From assembly GCF_018614035.1 (NCBI RefSeq), contig NZ_JAGGPA010000020.1, forward strand, positions 1-64,000: a stretch of DNA of 64,000 bases, read 5' to 3'. The translations under genes and the position numbers were made by a program. Position 1 is the stretch's first letter; the number at the start of each line of letters is the position of its first letter. Shown piece after piece: positions 24,358-33,472 of this stretch. The notes under the pieces were generated by a model. The model saw only the letters and a list, made by a program, of their open reading frames with translations, had not been told where the DNA came from and did no database searches. This DNA is from Streptomyces sp. ISL-96 (GTDB lineage: Bacteria; Actinomycetota; Actinomycetes; Streptomycetales; Streptomycetaceae).

Positions 24358-24471
24358 AAAGGCGGGCGGTCTGCCGCCTCGATCGCCTCGCCGCATCCGG
24401 TGGGCCCGCTGGTCGGCCGGGACCGGGATGACCGTACGGATGCCGCGTCCTCGCAGGTTCTCCAGCTCCTC
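24358..24471 (-). mobile_element. IS5-type transposase fragment
   Basis: The minus strand reads ENLRGRGIRTVIPVPADQRA then HRMRRGDRGGRPPAF. This is the linker and GRPPAF motif seen in the middle of IS5-group transposases of Streptomyces. Neither end of an element is visible; the rest of 24252-24592 is featureless. Confidence 0.55.
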
Positions 24472-24592
24472 GGCCGGGGCGGGTCCGCTCCCGGTGGCCG
24501 CTCTTGATGTCGGGCAGGCCGAGGTTGTCACGCAGTACGGTCTCCAGGGCGGCGATGGCAATCAGGGAGTGCAGCGCTCGCAGGGAGCGGCC

Positions 24593-25423
24593 TCAGGGGG
24601 CGACGGGCAGCTGGCGCTTGTGGTCGGTGAGGCGGTAGCGGTGGACGATCGTTTCGAAGGCCCGCTCGTCCACCGGCTTGCCCTCCAGGAAGTCATCGAT
24701 GTCGTCGTACGTGACCCCGAGCGCATCCTCGTCGGCCTTGCCCGGGTCGAGGGTCTCCAGGTCGGCCGTCGGGATCTTCCACACCAGCTCGGCCGGGGCG
24801 CCCAGCGCGTCCGCGACGGCGCGCACCCGGCGCTTGGTCAGGCCGGTCAGCGGAACGAGGTCGGCGGCGCCGTCGCCGAACTTGGTGAAGAAGCCGGAGA
24901 CCGCCTCGGCGGCGTGGTCGGTGCCGACGACCAGGCCGTCGTGCGCTCCGGCCACCGCGTACTGGGCGATCATGCGCTGCCGGGCCTTGATGTTGCCATG
25001 CACGAAGTCCTGCTGGTGGGCGTCGCGGAAGCTCACGCCGGCGGCCAGCGAGGCCTCCAGCGCGGCGTCGCTGGCGGGCTTGATGTCCACGGTCAGCACG
25101 TGATCGGCACGGATGAAGGAGAGTGCGAGCTGGGCGTCGTGCTCGTCGGCCTGGACCCCGTAGGGCAGCCGCATCGCGTAGAACCGCGCCTCGTGCCCGG
25201 CGGCCCGGGCCCGCTCGACGGCGAGCTGGCAGAGCCGGCCAGTGGTGGTGGAGTCGACGCCGCCGCTGATGCCGAGCACGAGGGCGCGCAGACCTGTGGA
25301 GGTCAGCCGCTCGGCGAGGAAGGCCACCCGGCGTTCGATCTCCCGCTCGGCCTCGAAGGTCTCGGCGACCTGGAGATCCCGGGCGATCTCCTGCTGCAGG
25401 GCGACGGACGCCGGCTCGCTCAC
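24593..25423 (-). CDS. nadE: Ammonia-dependent NAD+ synthetase
   Basis: The enzyme amidates deamido-NAD+ with ammonia and ATP, the last step of NAD+ synthesis. The 276-residue length matches the ammonia-dependent form without a glutaminase domain. The PP-loop is LGISGGVDSTTTGRLCQ; other conserved stretches are MRLPYGVQADEHDAQLAL, GNIKARQRMIAQYAVAG, GLVVGTDHAAEAVSGFFTKF and VPLTGLTKRRVR. GTG 25423 is chosen because AAGGAG lies six bases upstream; the open frame continues further. It is a housekeeping gene standing alone. Confidence 0.93.
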   Translation of the reverse strand: MSEPASVALQQEIARDLQVAETFEAEREIERRVAFLAERLTSTGLRALVLGISGGVDSTTTGRLCQLAVERARAAGHEARFYAMRLPYGVQADEHDAQLALSFIRADHVLTVDIKPASDAALEASLAAGVSFRDAHQQDFVHGNIKARQRMIAQYAVAGAHDGLVVGTDHAAEAVSGFFTKFGDGAADLVPLTGLTKRRVRAVADALGAPAELVWKIPTADLETLDPGKADEDALGVTYDDIDDFLEGKPVDERAFETIVHRYRLTDHKRQLPVAP

Positions 25424-25481
25424 GTCTGCTCCTTGTTCCGGTTCACGATGTGCTGTCGCGGCCACCCTACCCAGGAGTGCG

Positions 25482-26015
25482 TCAGAGGTCCGACGACGTC
25501 GGCAGTACCGCCTGCTCGGCCCTCTCCAGCCAGCCGGTGTACCAGCGGGCGAAGGTCGTCACCGGTTCCCCACCGTCGTCGAGGAGCGGCACGCGGTCGG
25601 CGTCGTCCGCCCGGCCGTCGGACCTGATCGTGCCTCGGTGGCTGCCCCTGATGGCCAGCCACTCGCGCAGGGCGCAGCCGAGGTGGCAGATCAAGAGGTA
25701 GGCGCAACCCATATCTGGACGGTCTGGGCCCATCACCACCGCTGTGAACGCACCGGCCAGGGCATCGCACTCGAAGACCTGAGTGGGATTCGTGACCGGT
25801 ACGGCTCCGAAAGGACCAGCGGACCCAACTGCACTCGCGGAGCTTTCACCAGCTCGCCCGACGGAGGGGCGGGGGGCCGCCTGCCTGATTACGGCTATTA
25901 CGGCGGCCAAAACGTCCACGTCCGCCGGGAACGCTTCGCCACTCAGCCAGTTTTCGGGGCTTACCCTGCTCGACCTCCGGGTGGGGTCTCTTGCTGCACT
26001 TGCTGCTGTTGTCAT
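25482..26015 (-). CDS. SUKH/SMI1-KNR4-like protein
   Basis: The C-terminal half resembles the end of SUKH-superfamily proteins common in actinobacteria: MGCAYLLICHLGCALREWLA, then RADDADRVPLLDDGGEPVTT and FARWYTGWLERAEQ. The N-terminal half is poorly conserved and partly low-complexity. SUKH proteins act as immunity proteins in many toxin systems, but some are general. The ATG at 26015 overlaps the stop of the beta-propeller gene by ATGA, so the two are translationally coupled and probably act together. Assignment rests on the C-terminal pattern only. Confidence 0.5.
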   Translation of the reverse strand: MTTAASAARDPTRRSSRVSPENWLSGEAFPADVDVLAAVIAVIRQAAPRPSVGRAGESSASAVGSAGPFGAVPVTNPTQVFECDALAGAFTAVVMGPDRPDMGCAYLLICHLGCALREWLAIRGSHRGTIRSDGRADDADRVPLLDDGGEPVTTFARWYTGWLERAEQAVLPTSSDL

Positions 26016-27343
26016 CCGAGCGTGGCCGGGCTGGTCCAGTCGGTCGGCACGTGGGCGATGCGGACGCGTTGCGGGTGGTCTCCGACGGGGACCGAGACGG
26101 TCTTTTTCCCGGTGGTGAAGTCGATGGCCGTTACCTGGTCGCTTCCGCTTTCTGAGATGACGCAGGATTTGCCGTCGCCGCTGACTGTTGCCCAGTAGGG
26201 CTTGGAAGCGGTGACCAGAGGTCCTTCCCGCAGGGTCGCGCGATCGACGATGGTGGCGTAGTCGTCCATGGTTCCGGCGATGCAGAGCTTGTCGCCCCGC
26301 GGGCTCATCGACATGCCGTGGTGGCGGGAGTCGTTGACCCAGGTGGTGCGGTCCTCACTGGTGTTGGGATTCTTCGGAAGGGTCTTGACGCGGGTTATCT
26401 TGTCGCTGGCAACGTCGTACTCGAGGAAGCCGTTGAAGAAGGAGACCTGAAAGTAGAGCCTGGATTCGTCCGGGGTGAAGGCTACTGGGCGCACGGCGTC
26501 GTTGAGGTCCTTGCGGCCGAAGGCGTCGAGCCTGTCGCGCATGTCGATGACCTTCACTTCCTTGAAGGTCTCCGCGTCGACGACGGTGATCTTGCGGTCG
26601 CCCTTCGTCCAGTCCAGGAACGGGGCGTCGGTGTCAGTGTTGACGTCGCCGATGGCCATGTTCCAGATGTACTTGCCGCCCTCGGTGAACACGTTCTCGT
26701 GGGGCTTGTCGCCGGTCGCGAACGAACCGACTTCCTTCCCAGTGGTGATGTCGAGGACGTGAACGGTGTTGGAGGTGGAGGCGGAAACGGCTACGCGCTT
26801 GCCGTCGGGGGACACGGCCATGTGGTCGGAGCGGTAGCCGGAGACGGGGAAGCGCCACTTGATGTTCCCGGTCGCCAAGTCGATGGAGACGACGTCGGCG
26901 AAACTGGGGCGTGAGACGACCATGGCCGTCCCGTCGGGGGTGGAGTACATGTCGTCGACGAACTGGTCATGTCCCTCACCCGGCCCGTTGCGGATGCCCA
27001 GGAAGTAGATCAGCTTCACGGGGTTGGCGTAGATCTCCGCCAGGCGCTTCCGCTTGTCGGGGATCACGTTGATCCGTCCAAGTTTCGCGAAGGTGCCGCT
27101 GGACTCGATCACGTCGGCGGTGCCGTCCCAGTTGTTGCCTACGAACATCACTTCTTGGAGGGCTGCGGCGCCCTGGGCCGGGTTGGGCTCGACAGCTGAT
27201 GCGCTGGTCGTGGTGACTGCGGCAAGGATCGCTAAGGCAGCGGCCAGAGGGAGCCTGCGCTTGCGGCGCGGTACGTACGCTGTTTCCGTTGTCCGGGGCG
27301 CAGACGCTCCGGACTCCGCGTGAGGGTTCTTGGACTCGAACAT
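26012..27343 (-). CDS. Secreted YVTN-type beta-propeller protein
   Basis: The 443-residue protein has a basic N-terminus and signal peptide (RRKRRLPLAAALAILAAVTT, AXA cleavage at SASA about residue 50) and then repeated propeller blades: VVSIDLATGNIKWRFPVSG, MAVSPDGKRVAVSASTSNTV, VHVLDITTGKEVGSFATG, SGDGKSCVISESGSDQVTAI. It resembles quinohemoprotein amine dehydrogenase beta-chain-like and YVTN surface proteins, but no cofactor site is seen. It is exported and of unknown role. ATG 27343 has GGAGG nine bases upstream. The coupled SUKH-like gene follows, and a TetR gene is divergent across 245 bases, likely its regulator. Confidence 0.75.
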   Translation of the reverse strand: MFESKNPHAESGASAPRTTETAYVPRRKRRLPLAAALAILAAVTTTSASAVEPNPAQGAAALQEVMFVGNNWDGTADVIESSGTFAKLGRINVIPDKRKRLAEIYANPVKLIYFLGIRNGPGEGHDQFVDDMYSTPDGTAMVVSRPSFADVVSIDLATGNIKWRFPVSGYRSDHMAVSPDGKRVAVSASTSNTVHVLDITTGKEVGSFATGDKPHENVFTEGGKYIWNMAIGDVNTDTDAPFLDWTKGDRKITVVDAETFKEVKVIDMRDRLDAFGRKDLNDAVRPVAFTPDESRLYFQVSFFNGFLEYDVASDKITRVKTLPKNPNTSEDRTTWVNDSRHHGMSMSPRGDKLCIAGTMDDYATIVDRATLREGPLVTASKPYWATVSGDGKSCVISESGSDQVTAIDFTTGKKTVSVPVGDHPQRVRIAHVPTDWTSPATLG

Positions 27344-27588
27344 GACTTTCCTCCGCGTAGCGACTCTGCTTCGGGTGGGCTGACCTACGTCAACTTGTTC
27401 CGCTCATGACAGCGATGTAGGCGGGTGCGCTTGGAACTGCGATCGGGCGTCTCCCGTGCAGGGCGTCCCGGCCGCACAATGTGAAAACGCCGCGCTTCAC
27501 TTTTGGCTACTTGAAGGTAACGACGGGGGCGCGGTTCCTCAACCCCCCGGACGAGAGAAGATGGCCGGGAGCACAGTGAGGGGGATGC

Positions 27589-28233
27589 GTGAGGGAGCGG
27601 CACAGACAGTCAACCGGTCGTTACGCAGGCAAGACGGCCATCGAGCGGCACGCCGAGCGGCGCCAGAAGCTCCTTGATGCGGCACTGCAGCTCTTCGGGG
27701 CCGGCCCCGGCTACCGGTCTACGACCGTAGCCGCCCTCTGTGAGACGGCCGGACTGTCGACCCGGCAGTTCTACGAAGAGTTCCGCACCCTTGAAGACGT
27801 GCTTGCCGCCTTGCACCTGCAGGTCAACGACTGGGCCGAGAAAGCTGTCATAGAAGCCCTCACCCAGACCGAGGGCCAACCCCTCGCCGAACGCTACGGA
27901 TCCGTGTTCCGTGCGTACGCGGCAAGCATCGCCGTGGATCCGCGCCGCATACGCATGACCTTCACCGAGATCGTCGGCGTAAGCCCTCGCATGGACGAGC
28001 AACGGCTGGCCCGCCGGGCACGATGGATTGACCTGATGTGCGCCGAGGCAGCGGCCGCCGCGCTGAGGGGTGAGGCCGCTGATCGTGACTACCGCATCGC
28101 CGCGGCCGCCTTCATCGGCAGTGTGAACGGTCTTCTGCACGACTGGTCCGCCGGCTGGGTGGACGGCACTCTCGACGAGGTCGTCGAGGAACTCGTCCGC
28201 CTGCTGCTGGCCTTGCTGCGGCCCGCCGGCTGA
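27589..28233 (+). CDS. TetR-family transcriptional regulator
   Basis: The N-terminal DNA-binding domain is typical: RQKLLDAALQLFGAGPGYRS then TTVAALCETAGLSTRQFYEE, with the recognition helix around GLSTRQFYEEF. The C-terminal ligand domain has no recognisable specificity. It is read divergently from the secreted propeller/SUKH pair and probably represses that promoter and its own. The start GTG 27589 gives 17 extra basic residues before the domain; GAGGGG lies just upstream. No clear palindrome was found in 27344-27588. Confidence 0.85.
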   Translation: MRERHRQSTGRYAGKTAIERHAERRQKLLDAALQLFGAGPGYRSTTVAALCETAGLSTRQFYEEFRTLEDVLAALHLQVNDWAEKAVIEALTQTEGQPLAERYGSVFRAYAASIAVDPRRIRMTFTEIVGVSPRMDEQRLARRARWIDLMCAEAAAAALRGEAADRDYRIAAAAFIGSVNGLLHDWSAGWVDGTLDEVVEELVRLLLALLRPAG

Positions 28234-28527
28234 AGGCCCCTGGGGTGCTTTCGGGTACGCCGAGGCGCGCGACGCGCCGGCCGCACCGCACGGGTCGGCG
28301 AGTCCATGCAGGCTCCTGTGCCGTTATGCCGTCTCCTCCAGCACAGGCGGACAACAGCCGTGGATCGAGCCGGCATCTTCCTCTGGTCCGCGTCCGCCAG
28401 TGATGAAACGAAAGCGCCCAGCTCATTACCCCCGAGGTAATCGACCGCTCTCCCCCTCCCCTGGCAGGATCAAGCGCATCGACGGGAACCCCCGCCGAGA
28501 TCCGACCGCCGCCGCGAGGAGAGCGCC

Positions 28528-28986
28528 ATGTCCGTCAAGTCCGCTGCCACCACGACGAGTTCAGCAACCACCGCGAGTCCCCTCCCCGAGGCCACCCGGG
28601 CCGTCGTGCAGGAGTTCCTTGCCGCCAGGATGGCTGGGGACACCGGGCGGCTTGTCGGGCTCTTCGCCGACGATGTCGACTGGCTGATCGCCGAGAACCC
28701 CGCCGTCCCGTGGATCCGCCCGCGGTCCACGGCCGCCGACTGCGCCGCCCAGTTCACGGAGTTGATGGAGCACACCGTGCCCGAGGACGCGTGCGCCTCC
28801 GTCGACAGCTTCCTCGTCGACGGCGCCGACGCCGTCCTGATGGGGCACCTGTCGGGGACCGTACGAGCGACGGGGAAGTCCTTCGAGGGCCCGTTCGCGC
28901 TGCACCTCACCGTCGAGGACGGCCGGATCACCCGGCACCACCTCTACGAGAACAGCCTGTCGATCGCCGAGGCCTGCACCCCATGA
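28528..28986 (+). CDS. SnoaL-like (NTF2-fold) protein
   Basis: The 152-residue protein has the NTF2/SnoaL fold pattern: VVQEFLAARMAGDTGRLVGL, LFADDVDWLIAENPAVPW, VDSFLVDGADAVLMGHLSGT and HLTVEDGRITRHHLYENSLS. Members range from polyketide cyclases to ketosteroid isomerases; no catalytic set can be assigned. The first 20 residues are a Ser/Thr/Ala-rich tail. ATG 28528 has GAGGAG six bases upstream. The minus strand overlapping its end also opens a short frame with a CxxC pair (to about 29110), which I do not count. Confidence 0.75.
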   Translation: MSVKSAATTTSSATTASPLPEATRAVVQEFLAARMAGDTGRLVGLFADDVDWLIAENPAVPWIRPRSTAADCAAQFTELMEHTVPEDACASVDSFLVDGADAVLMGHLSGTVRATGKSFEGPFALHLTVEDGRITRHHLYENSLSIAEACTP

Positions 28987-29247
28987 GGGTACGGACGACG
29001 CCCCAGTGCAGCTGTTCCCGGTCGATGAACTGACCGACGTCGCGGACCAGCACGCCGCCGCAGTTGGCGCATTGCGATGGGAGGTTCACTCCCAGGGTAG
29101 CGGTGATCATTGGTCTCCTGGGTTACTCGGGAATCACGGATCGCCAGCTGGGCGTCAGGCGGCAACTGTCCTCAAGGTCTCGCCGGCACAGGAAGCATCC
29201 CAAGCACTACTCGGAGCACAGGACTTGTCCGCGCCGTTCTGAGAGGC

Positions 29248-30516
29248 TCACCGAGCCGCAGGAGACGACGGCCCTATGTCAACCACTCTTGCCCACGCCG
29301 GCGGCGAATCCGGAACGTACTCGGGATCGTCCTCGTCCCACGACCGGGCCGCATGCCGGCGAGGGAACAGACCCACCACCGTCCGGCACGGTGGTCGCGT
29401 GCCCGGCCAGGGTGTCTGGCCGTCGGTCAGCACCACTATGACATCGGGACGGGGCTGCGCTCGGAGCGCCCTGGCGAAGCCCGTGCGCAGATCCGTACCC
29501 CCGCCGCCCACCAGCGGTATGCCCTCGGCACGGCACAGTGGGTGCACGATCCGGGCCGCCGCGTCGCACGGCAGCACGGTGACCAGGTCGCGACGGCCGC
29601 CCACGGCACGGGAGATCGCGGCAACCTCGAGGAGCGCGCTGCCCAGTTCGGTGTCACTGACCGAGCCGGATGTGTCTACGACCACGGAAACCCGAGGCGG
29701 CCTGCGCCGCAGGCTCGGCAGAACAACGCCGGGCACCCCGGCCGAGCGCCGCGACGGCCGGCCGTACGTGTAGTCCTCGCCCGCACCGGAGCCGGAAGCC
29801 GCCGAGCGGACCGCCGCTCCCAGCAACTCCCGCCACGGCTGCGGCGGGTGGAACGCCTCCTCCGCCCACCGCTGCCACCCTTGCGCGGCGTTCCCCGGAC
29901 GGGCGGTGATGCCCTGCGCCACCCGGAACCGGACCGCGTCCTGTTCCTGTTTGCTGAGGCCGTAGGCACCGTCCGGTCCCAGCTCCCACTCCCGTTCCAG
30001 TCCGTCGGCTCCGCTGCCGCAGTCCAGCCAGGTGATGTGCTGCGTACGCGGCCCCAGCCGGAACTGACGCAGGTAGTCCTCCATGAGCTCCCCCTCGGGC
30101 AGCCCCAAGGCGGCCGGTACGACAGCGCCTTCGGGCCGGACCAACCCGTCACCGAACACGTCGTCGTTGATCTCGCAGTCCGCGGCGATGTTCATCCGCA
30201 GCCGCTCCCCCGGGCCCGTCAGCCCACGCTCCCGAGCGACCCGGTCACTGCGCCCGTGGTGGTCGCGCAACAGGTGCGACACCTCGTGCACCCATACGCC
30301 GGCCAGTTCCTCCACCGGTGTGCGATCCACGAACGCCGGCGAGACGTAGCACCGCCAGTGCCGGTCGACGGCCATCGTCGGTACCCGCCGCGACTCGACG
30401 GTGGACAGGGCGAAAAGGGCCGTCGCCAAGTAGGGCCGGACCCGCGCGGCGTGCAGTCGGGCGGCGAAGAGTTTGTCGAGGTCCAGAGTCCCGGTCCCCG
30501 GTGCGTCTGGGGTCAC
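29248..30516 (-). CDS. vWA-domain protein with metallopeptidase-like N-terminus
   Basis: The 422-residue protein has two parts. The N-terminal domain (about 1-200) carries HEVSH at 77-81 in VWVHEVSHLLRDH, the zinc motif of the DUF2201-type putative metallopeptidase. The C-terminal vWA-like domain has the MIDAS signature VVVDTSGSVS (281-285) and GGGGTDLRTGFARAL. Such proteins are coupled to MoxR AAA+ ATPases that insert metals or remodel partners. The GTG start overlaps the stop of the MoxR gene by GTGA. It forms the last gene of a three-gene cassette with the MoxR and an unknown protein. No signal peptide. Confidence 0.8.
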   Translation of the reverse strand: MTPDAPGTGTLDLDKLFAARLHAARVRPYLATALFALSTVESRRVPTMAVDRHWRCYVSPAFVDRTPVEELAGVWVHEVSHLLRDHHGRSDRVARERGLTGPGERLRMNIAADCEINDDVFGDGLVRPEGAVVPAALGLPEGELMEDYLRQFRLGPRTQHITWLDCGSGADGLEREWELGPDGAYGLSKQEQDAVRFRVAQGITARPGNAAQGWQRWAEEAFHPPQPWRELLGAAVRSAASGSGAGEDYTYGRPSRRSAGVPGVVLPSLRRRPPRVSVVVDTSGSVSDTELGSALLEVAAISRAVGGRRDLVTVLPCDAAARIVHPLCRAEGIPLVGGGGTDLRTGFARALRAQPRPDVIVVLTDGQTPWPGTRPPCRTVVGLFPRRHAARSWDEDDPEYVPDSPPAWARVVDIGPSSPAAR

Positions 30517-31775
30517 CGGCCCGCCTTCGCGGCGACCGCGGCCCGCGCGGCAGCGTGGTCCGCTCGCCGGGACAGGGACACCGCTCCGGCAAGACCCTCG
30601 ATCGATGCCGGAACGTCCCAGTCCTCCTGGCGCAGGGTGGCGAGAGTGGTCGCGGGTACGACCACCAGGTCCGGCGCTCCGGTCTGCACCGCCCGGACCA
30701 GGAGCGCCCACGCCGCGTCCCAACGGGCCTTCTCCGGGCGCCGGCGGACCGCCGCCACCACGCCGTCGAGCACGGCTTGGCGTCGATCCCCCCGCTCGGG
30801 CAGGACGGCACCAGCGGGGTCGGCGAGAAGCACCTCGGGGTCGGGGAGGTCCATCCGGTCCAGGGCGGCCAGTAGCTCCAGTCCCGGACCGTCTCCCACG
30901 GTGCCCCTGACCAGCAGGGAGAGTACTTCTCGCGAGGAGCCGGCCGCGGTCGCGAAGGCGATCAGGCACAGTGTCATTTCCCAGCTCCGGGGAGACGGCC
31001 AGGGGCCGCCGCGGCGAGTCTCATTGCTGGGCAACCGGTGCACGAGCGCGGGGCGGGCGGTGAGGAGCCCGCACACCGCGCGGCGGGCGAGGTTCACGGC
31101 CTCTGACAACTTCTCCGCGTCAAGCCGTGGCAGTGTTGCCCGGGGCCAGGTCCCACCGAGGCCGCGTACAACGACCTCGTGGTCGTGGGTCCACTGAAGA
31201 TGAACGAACCGGTTGGCCAGGGGCGGGCTCAACTCCCAGCCGTCGGCGGCGGAGGACCGCGGATTGGCGGCAGCTACGATCCGTACCCCTGGCGGCAGTT
31301 GCAGGGAGCCGATCCGCCGCTCCAGCACGAGGCGGAGCAGGGCGGACTGAACGGCCGGCGGCGCGGTGGACAGCTCGTCCAGGAACAGCAAACCCCGGCC
31401 TGCCCGTACCAGGCGCACTGCCCAGTCCGGCGGGGCCATCGGAACACCCTGTTCCGCTGGATCGTCTCCGACGATGGGCAGCCCCGAGAAGTCGGACGGC
31501 TCGTGCACACTGGCGATCACTGTGGTCAGCGGGAGGTCGAGAGCCGCTGCGAGCTGTGTCAGGGCCGCGGTCTTGCCGATCCCCGGCTCACCCCACAGGA
31601 GCACGGGCAGGTCGGCGGCCACGGACAGAGTCAGGGCCTCCAGTTGTGTGTCGGGGCGCGGTTCGGTGGTTACGTCGCGCAGCAGGGTCAGCAACTCGCC
31701 GGCGACGTCGAGCTGGGAGGGGTGGACTGGGTCGGAGAGGGTGCCGGAGGCAGCGAACGGGGTGTATGTGGGCAT
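30513..31775 (-). CDS. MoxR-family AAA+ ATPase
   Basis: The 420-residue protein has Walker A WGEPGIGKTAAL (62-69), Walker B GLLFLDELSTAP (129-134), the MoxR-type segment VHEPSDFSGLPIVGDDP, sensor 1 RIVAAANPRSSAADGWELSP and a long helical C-terminal lid. MoxR proteins act as chaperones that mature metalloproteins together with a vWA partner, and the partner follows here with a 4-base overlap. The ATG at 31775 lacks a strong ribosome binding site. The unknown 470-residue protein lies 71 bases upstream in the same direction. It is cytoplasmic. Confidence 0.85.
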   Translation of the reverse strand: MPTYTPFAASGTLSDPVHPSQLDVAGELLTLLRDVTTEPRPDTQLEALTLSVAADLPVLLWGEPGIGKTAALTQLAAALDLPLTTVIASVHEPSDFSGLPIVGDDPAEQGVPMAPPDWAVRLVRAGRGLLFLDELSTAPPAVQSALLRLVLERRIGSLQLPPGVRIVAAANPRSSAADGWELSPPLANRFVHLQWTHDHEVVVRGLGGTWPRATLPRLDAEKLSEAVNLARRAVCGLLTARPALVHRLPSNETRRGGPWPSPRSWEMTLCLIAFATAAGSSREVLSLLVRGTVGDGPGLELLAALDRMDLPDPEVLLADPAGAVLPERGDRRQAVLDGVVAAVRRRPEKARWDAAWALLVRAVQTGAPDLVVVPATTLATLRQEDWDVPASIEGLAGAVSLSRRADHAAARAAVAAKAGR

Positions 31776-31846
31776 GTTTGATCACCTATGGGTTCGTGGT
31801 GAGCGGAGTGGATGGAAAGCGGATGGAAGGGGACGGAGGTCCCCGG

Positions 31847-33259
31847 TCAGCGAGAGGTCGCCCGGCGCGTGTGTGAGCGGCGGTCACGGGACGGACGGCG
31901 ACGATCCGGACGGATGGGGCCAGGTCCGCGTCCGATCAGACCGGACCTGTACAGCCCGTATGTGATCCGCCGCAGCGCGGCCCTCTCCAGTTCGTCCCGC
32001 AGAGCGCCGGTGCGCAGCAGTGCGTCGGGCCCCAGCAGGCCCTCGACGACGGCCAGCGCACCGGCTGTGTCGCCATGGTCAAGGCGTTCGCGGACGCCGG
32101 TGAGGCAGTCCGGATGACGGTGCGCCTCGTCGATTGCCCGCAGGCACGGAAGCGGAGTGCCGGTCAGTGCGGCCAGCAGTTCCTCCCGGCGGATCTCGTC
32201 CGGGTCGTGGTCCAGCGGGGCCAGTACTCCGTCGACCAGGCCGATCCGGTGCTGAGCTCCCCGGCACTCCACGAGGCGCGGTTGTCCTGCCCGGTCCGGA
32301 GTCCGGGACGGACCGGCCGGCGAATGATCCGGTACGAGTGCCGAGGCGACCAGCGGGTGCAGCCGATCGGCCTCGATCGAACCGGTGCGGATCAGCTCCA
32401 GGTCCGGCAGCACCCAGGTCGCCGCGTCGGGCAGAACGGGCAGCGCGAAGGCGCCGCGATCTGTTGACGCCGCCGCGATCCTCAGTGCGGGCGGCCGTAC
32501 GCCGTCCCTTTCCGCGACCAGGTCCAGTACCAGCCGATACCGGGCACCAAGCCGCACGGTGACGGTTCCGGTGGATCGCCCTTCGGCGTGCAGCAGAATC
32601 CCCGCCTCGGCCGCCCACCGGTCGATTGCGCAGCGGTGCCCCTGCGGCACCATACCCAGCAGCTCCGAGGCCGGCACAGCGCCGCCGTCGGCGGGCACCC
32701 GATCGGCCCCGGACCGGATCCGCAGCTCATCGGCCCTGCGCGCGTCCCACAAGTGGCGGTGCAGGTCGAGGCGGAACCGCTGGTTGGGGCGAGGGTGCGG
32801 ATGACGGGAGGCGCCGGCCCCGGAGTGGGACCCGTCCCACAGCGCGAGGCTGATCCGCTGCCCCGAGTCCGCCCAGGCCGGCGGAGTCCGGGCCACGAGG
32901 TGCAACGCGCTTGCGCCGTCACACCCGGTGGCGTCGTACCGAGCCAGAGCGATGGTCAGGCCTGGGCGCAGCAGCCCGTCAGGAGCGATCCTCGGCATGT
33001 GCCAGCGCAACAGGTCGGGCGCCAGATGACGGAGATCGGCCCGGATGTGGGCCGCGAGCTCCTGGCCATGGGTACGCGCCACGGAACGAAGGTTGAGGTC
33101 GACATCGATGCCTGCGGCGGCGCACGCCCCCGCCCAGTCCCCGGCACAACGGCGGGTGGTCGCAGTCTCGATCATGGATGACGGCACGGCGAAATCACGC
33201 ACGCGCAGCCAGAAGGAAAGGCGGGAATCCCTGTTCGCGGTCTGGGTGAGCATCAGCAC
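31847..33259 (-). CDS. Unknown protein, first gene of MoxR/vWA cassette
   Basis: I do not recognise a family in this 470-residue protein. It has no membrane segment or signal peptide, several Trp/His-rich stretches (LLRWHMPRIAPDGLLRPG, LHRHLWDARRADELRIRSG) and an acidic central part. Composition and position suggest a substrate or regulator of the MoxR/vWA pair. The arrangement resembles the third component of described vWA-MoxR ternary systems in outline only; I cannot see a specific VMAP signature. The C-terminus is basic (RRRPSRDRRSHTRR). The first in-frame start at 33259 is given without a clear ribosome binding site. Confidence 0.55.
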   Translation of the reverse strand: MLMLTQTANRDSRLSFWLRVRDFAVPSSMIETATTRRCAGDWAGACAAAGIDVDLNLRSVARTHGQELAAHIRADLRHLAPDLLRWHMPRIAPDGLLRPGLTIALARYDATGCDGASALHLVARTPPAWADSGQRISLALWDGSHSGAGASRHPHPRPNQRFRLDLHRHLWDARRADELRIRSGADRVPADGGAVPASELLGMVPQGHRCAIDRWAAEAGILLHAEGRSTGTVTVRLGARYRLVLDLVAERDGVRPPALRIAAASTDRGAFALPVLPDAATWVLPDLELIRTGSIEADRLHPLVASALVPDHSPAGPSRTPDRAGQPRLVECRGAQHRIGLVDGVLAPLDHDPDEIRREELLAALTGTPLPCLRAIDEAHRHPDCLTGVRERLDHGDTAGALAVVEGLLGPDALLRTGALRDELERAALRRITYGLYRSGLIGRGPGPIRPDRRRPSRDRRSHTRRATSR

Positions 33260-33472
33260 TCACCTTGCGCGGACGGGACCCCCAATCTGTGAACAGAATG
33301 AGTCATCATCGCGGCGATCATAACGCTCGCCACGTCGATCGGCCAGGCCAATTGGCGTGCTCAGTGGCGGGGTCACTTGGTGGTACGCATCGACTGAGGC
33401 CGGGTCAGGGGTGTGCGTGGCGCCCGTGGGACGCGTCGGCCGAGCGAGTCGCTGACGGGCTACCGTGGCACG

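Noticed and set aside
28928..29110. 60-residue minus-strand frame with CxxC (NLPSQCANCGGVLVRDVG)
   Set aside because: Protein-like start but it runs into the 3' end of the SnoaL-like gene and has no family I recognise; too weak to list as a gene.
29110..31197. 695-residue plus-strand frame opposite the vWA/MoxR genes
   Set aside because: Low-complexity Arg/Pro/Ser composition; the minus strand has HEVSH, MIDAS and Walker motifs in two overlapping genes.
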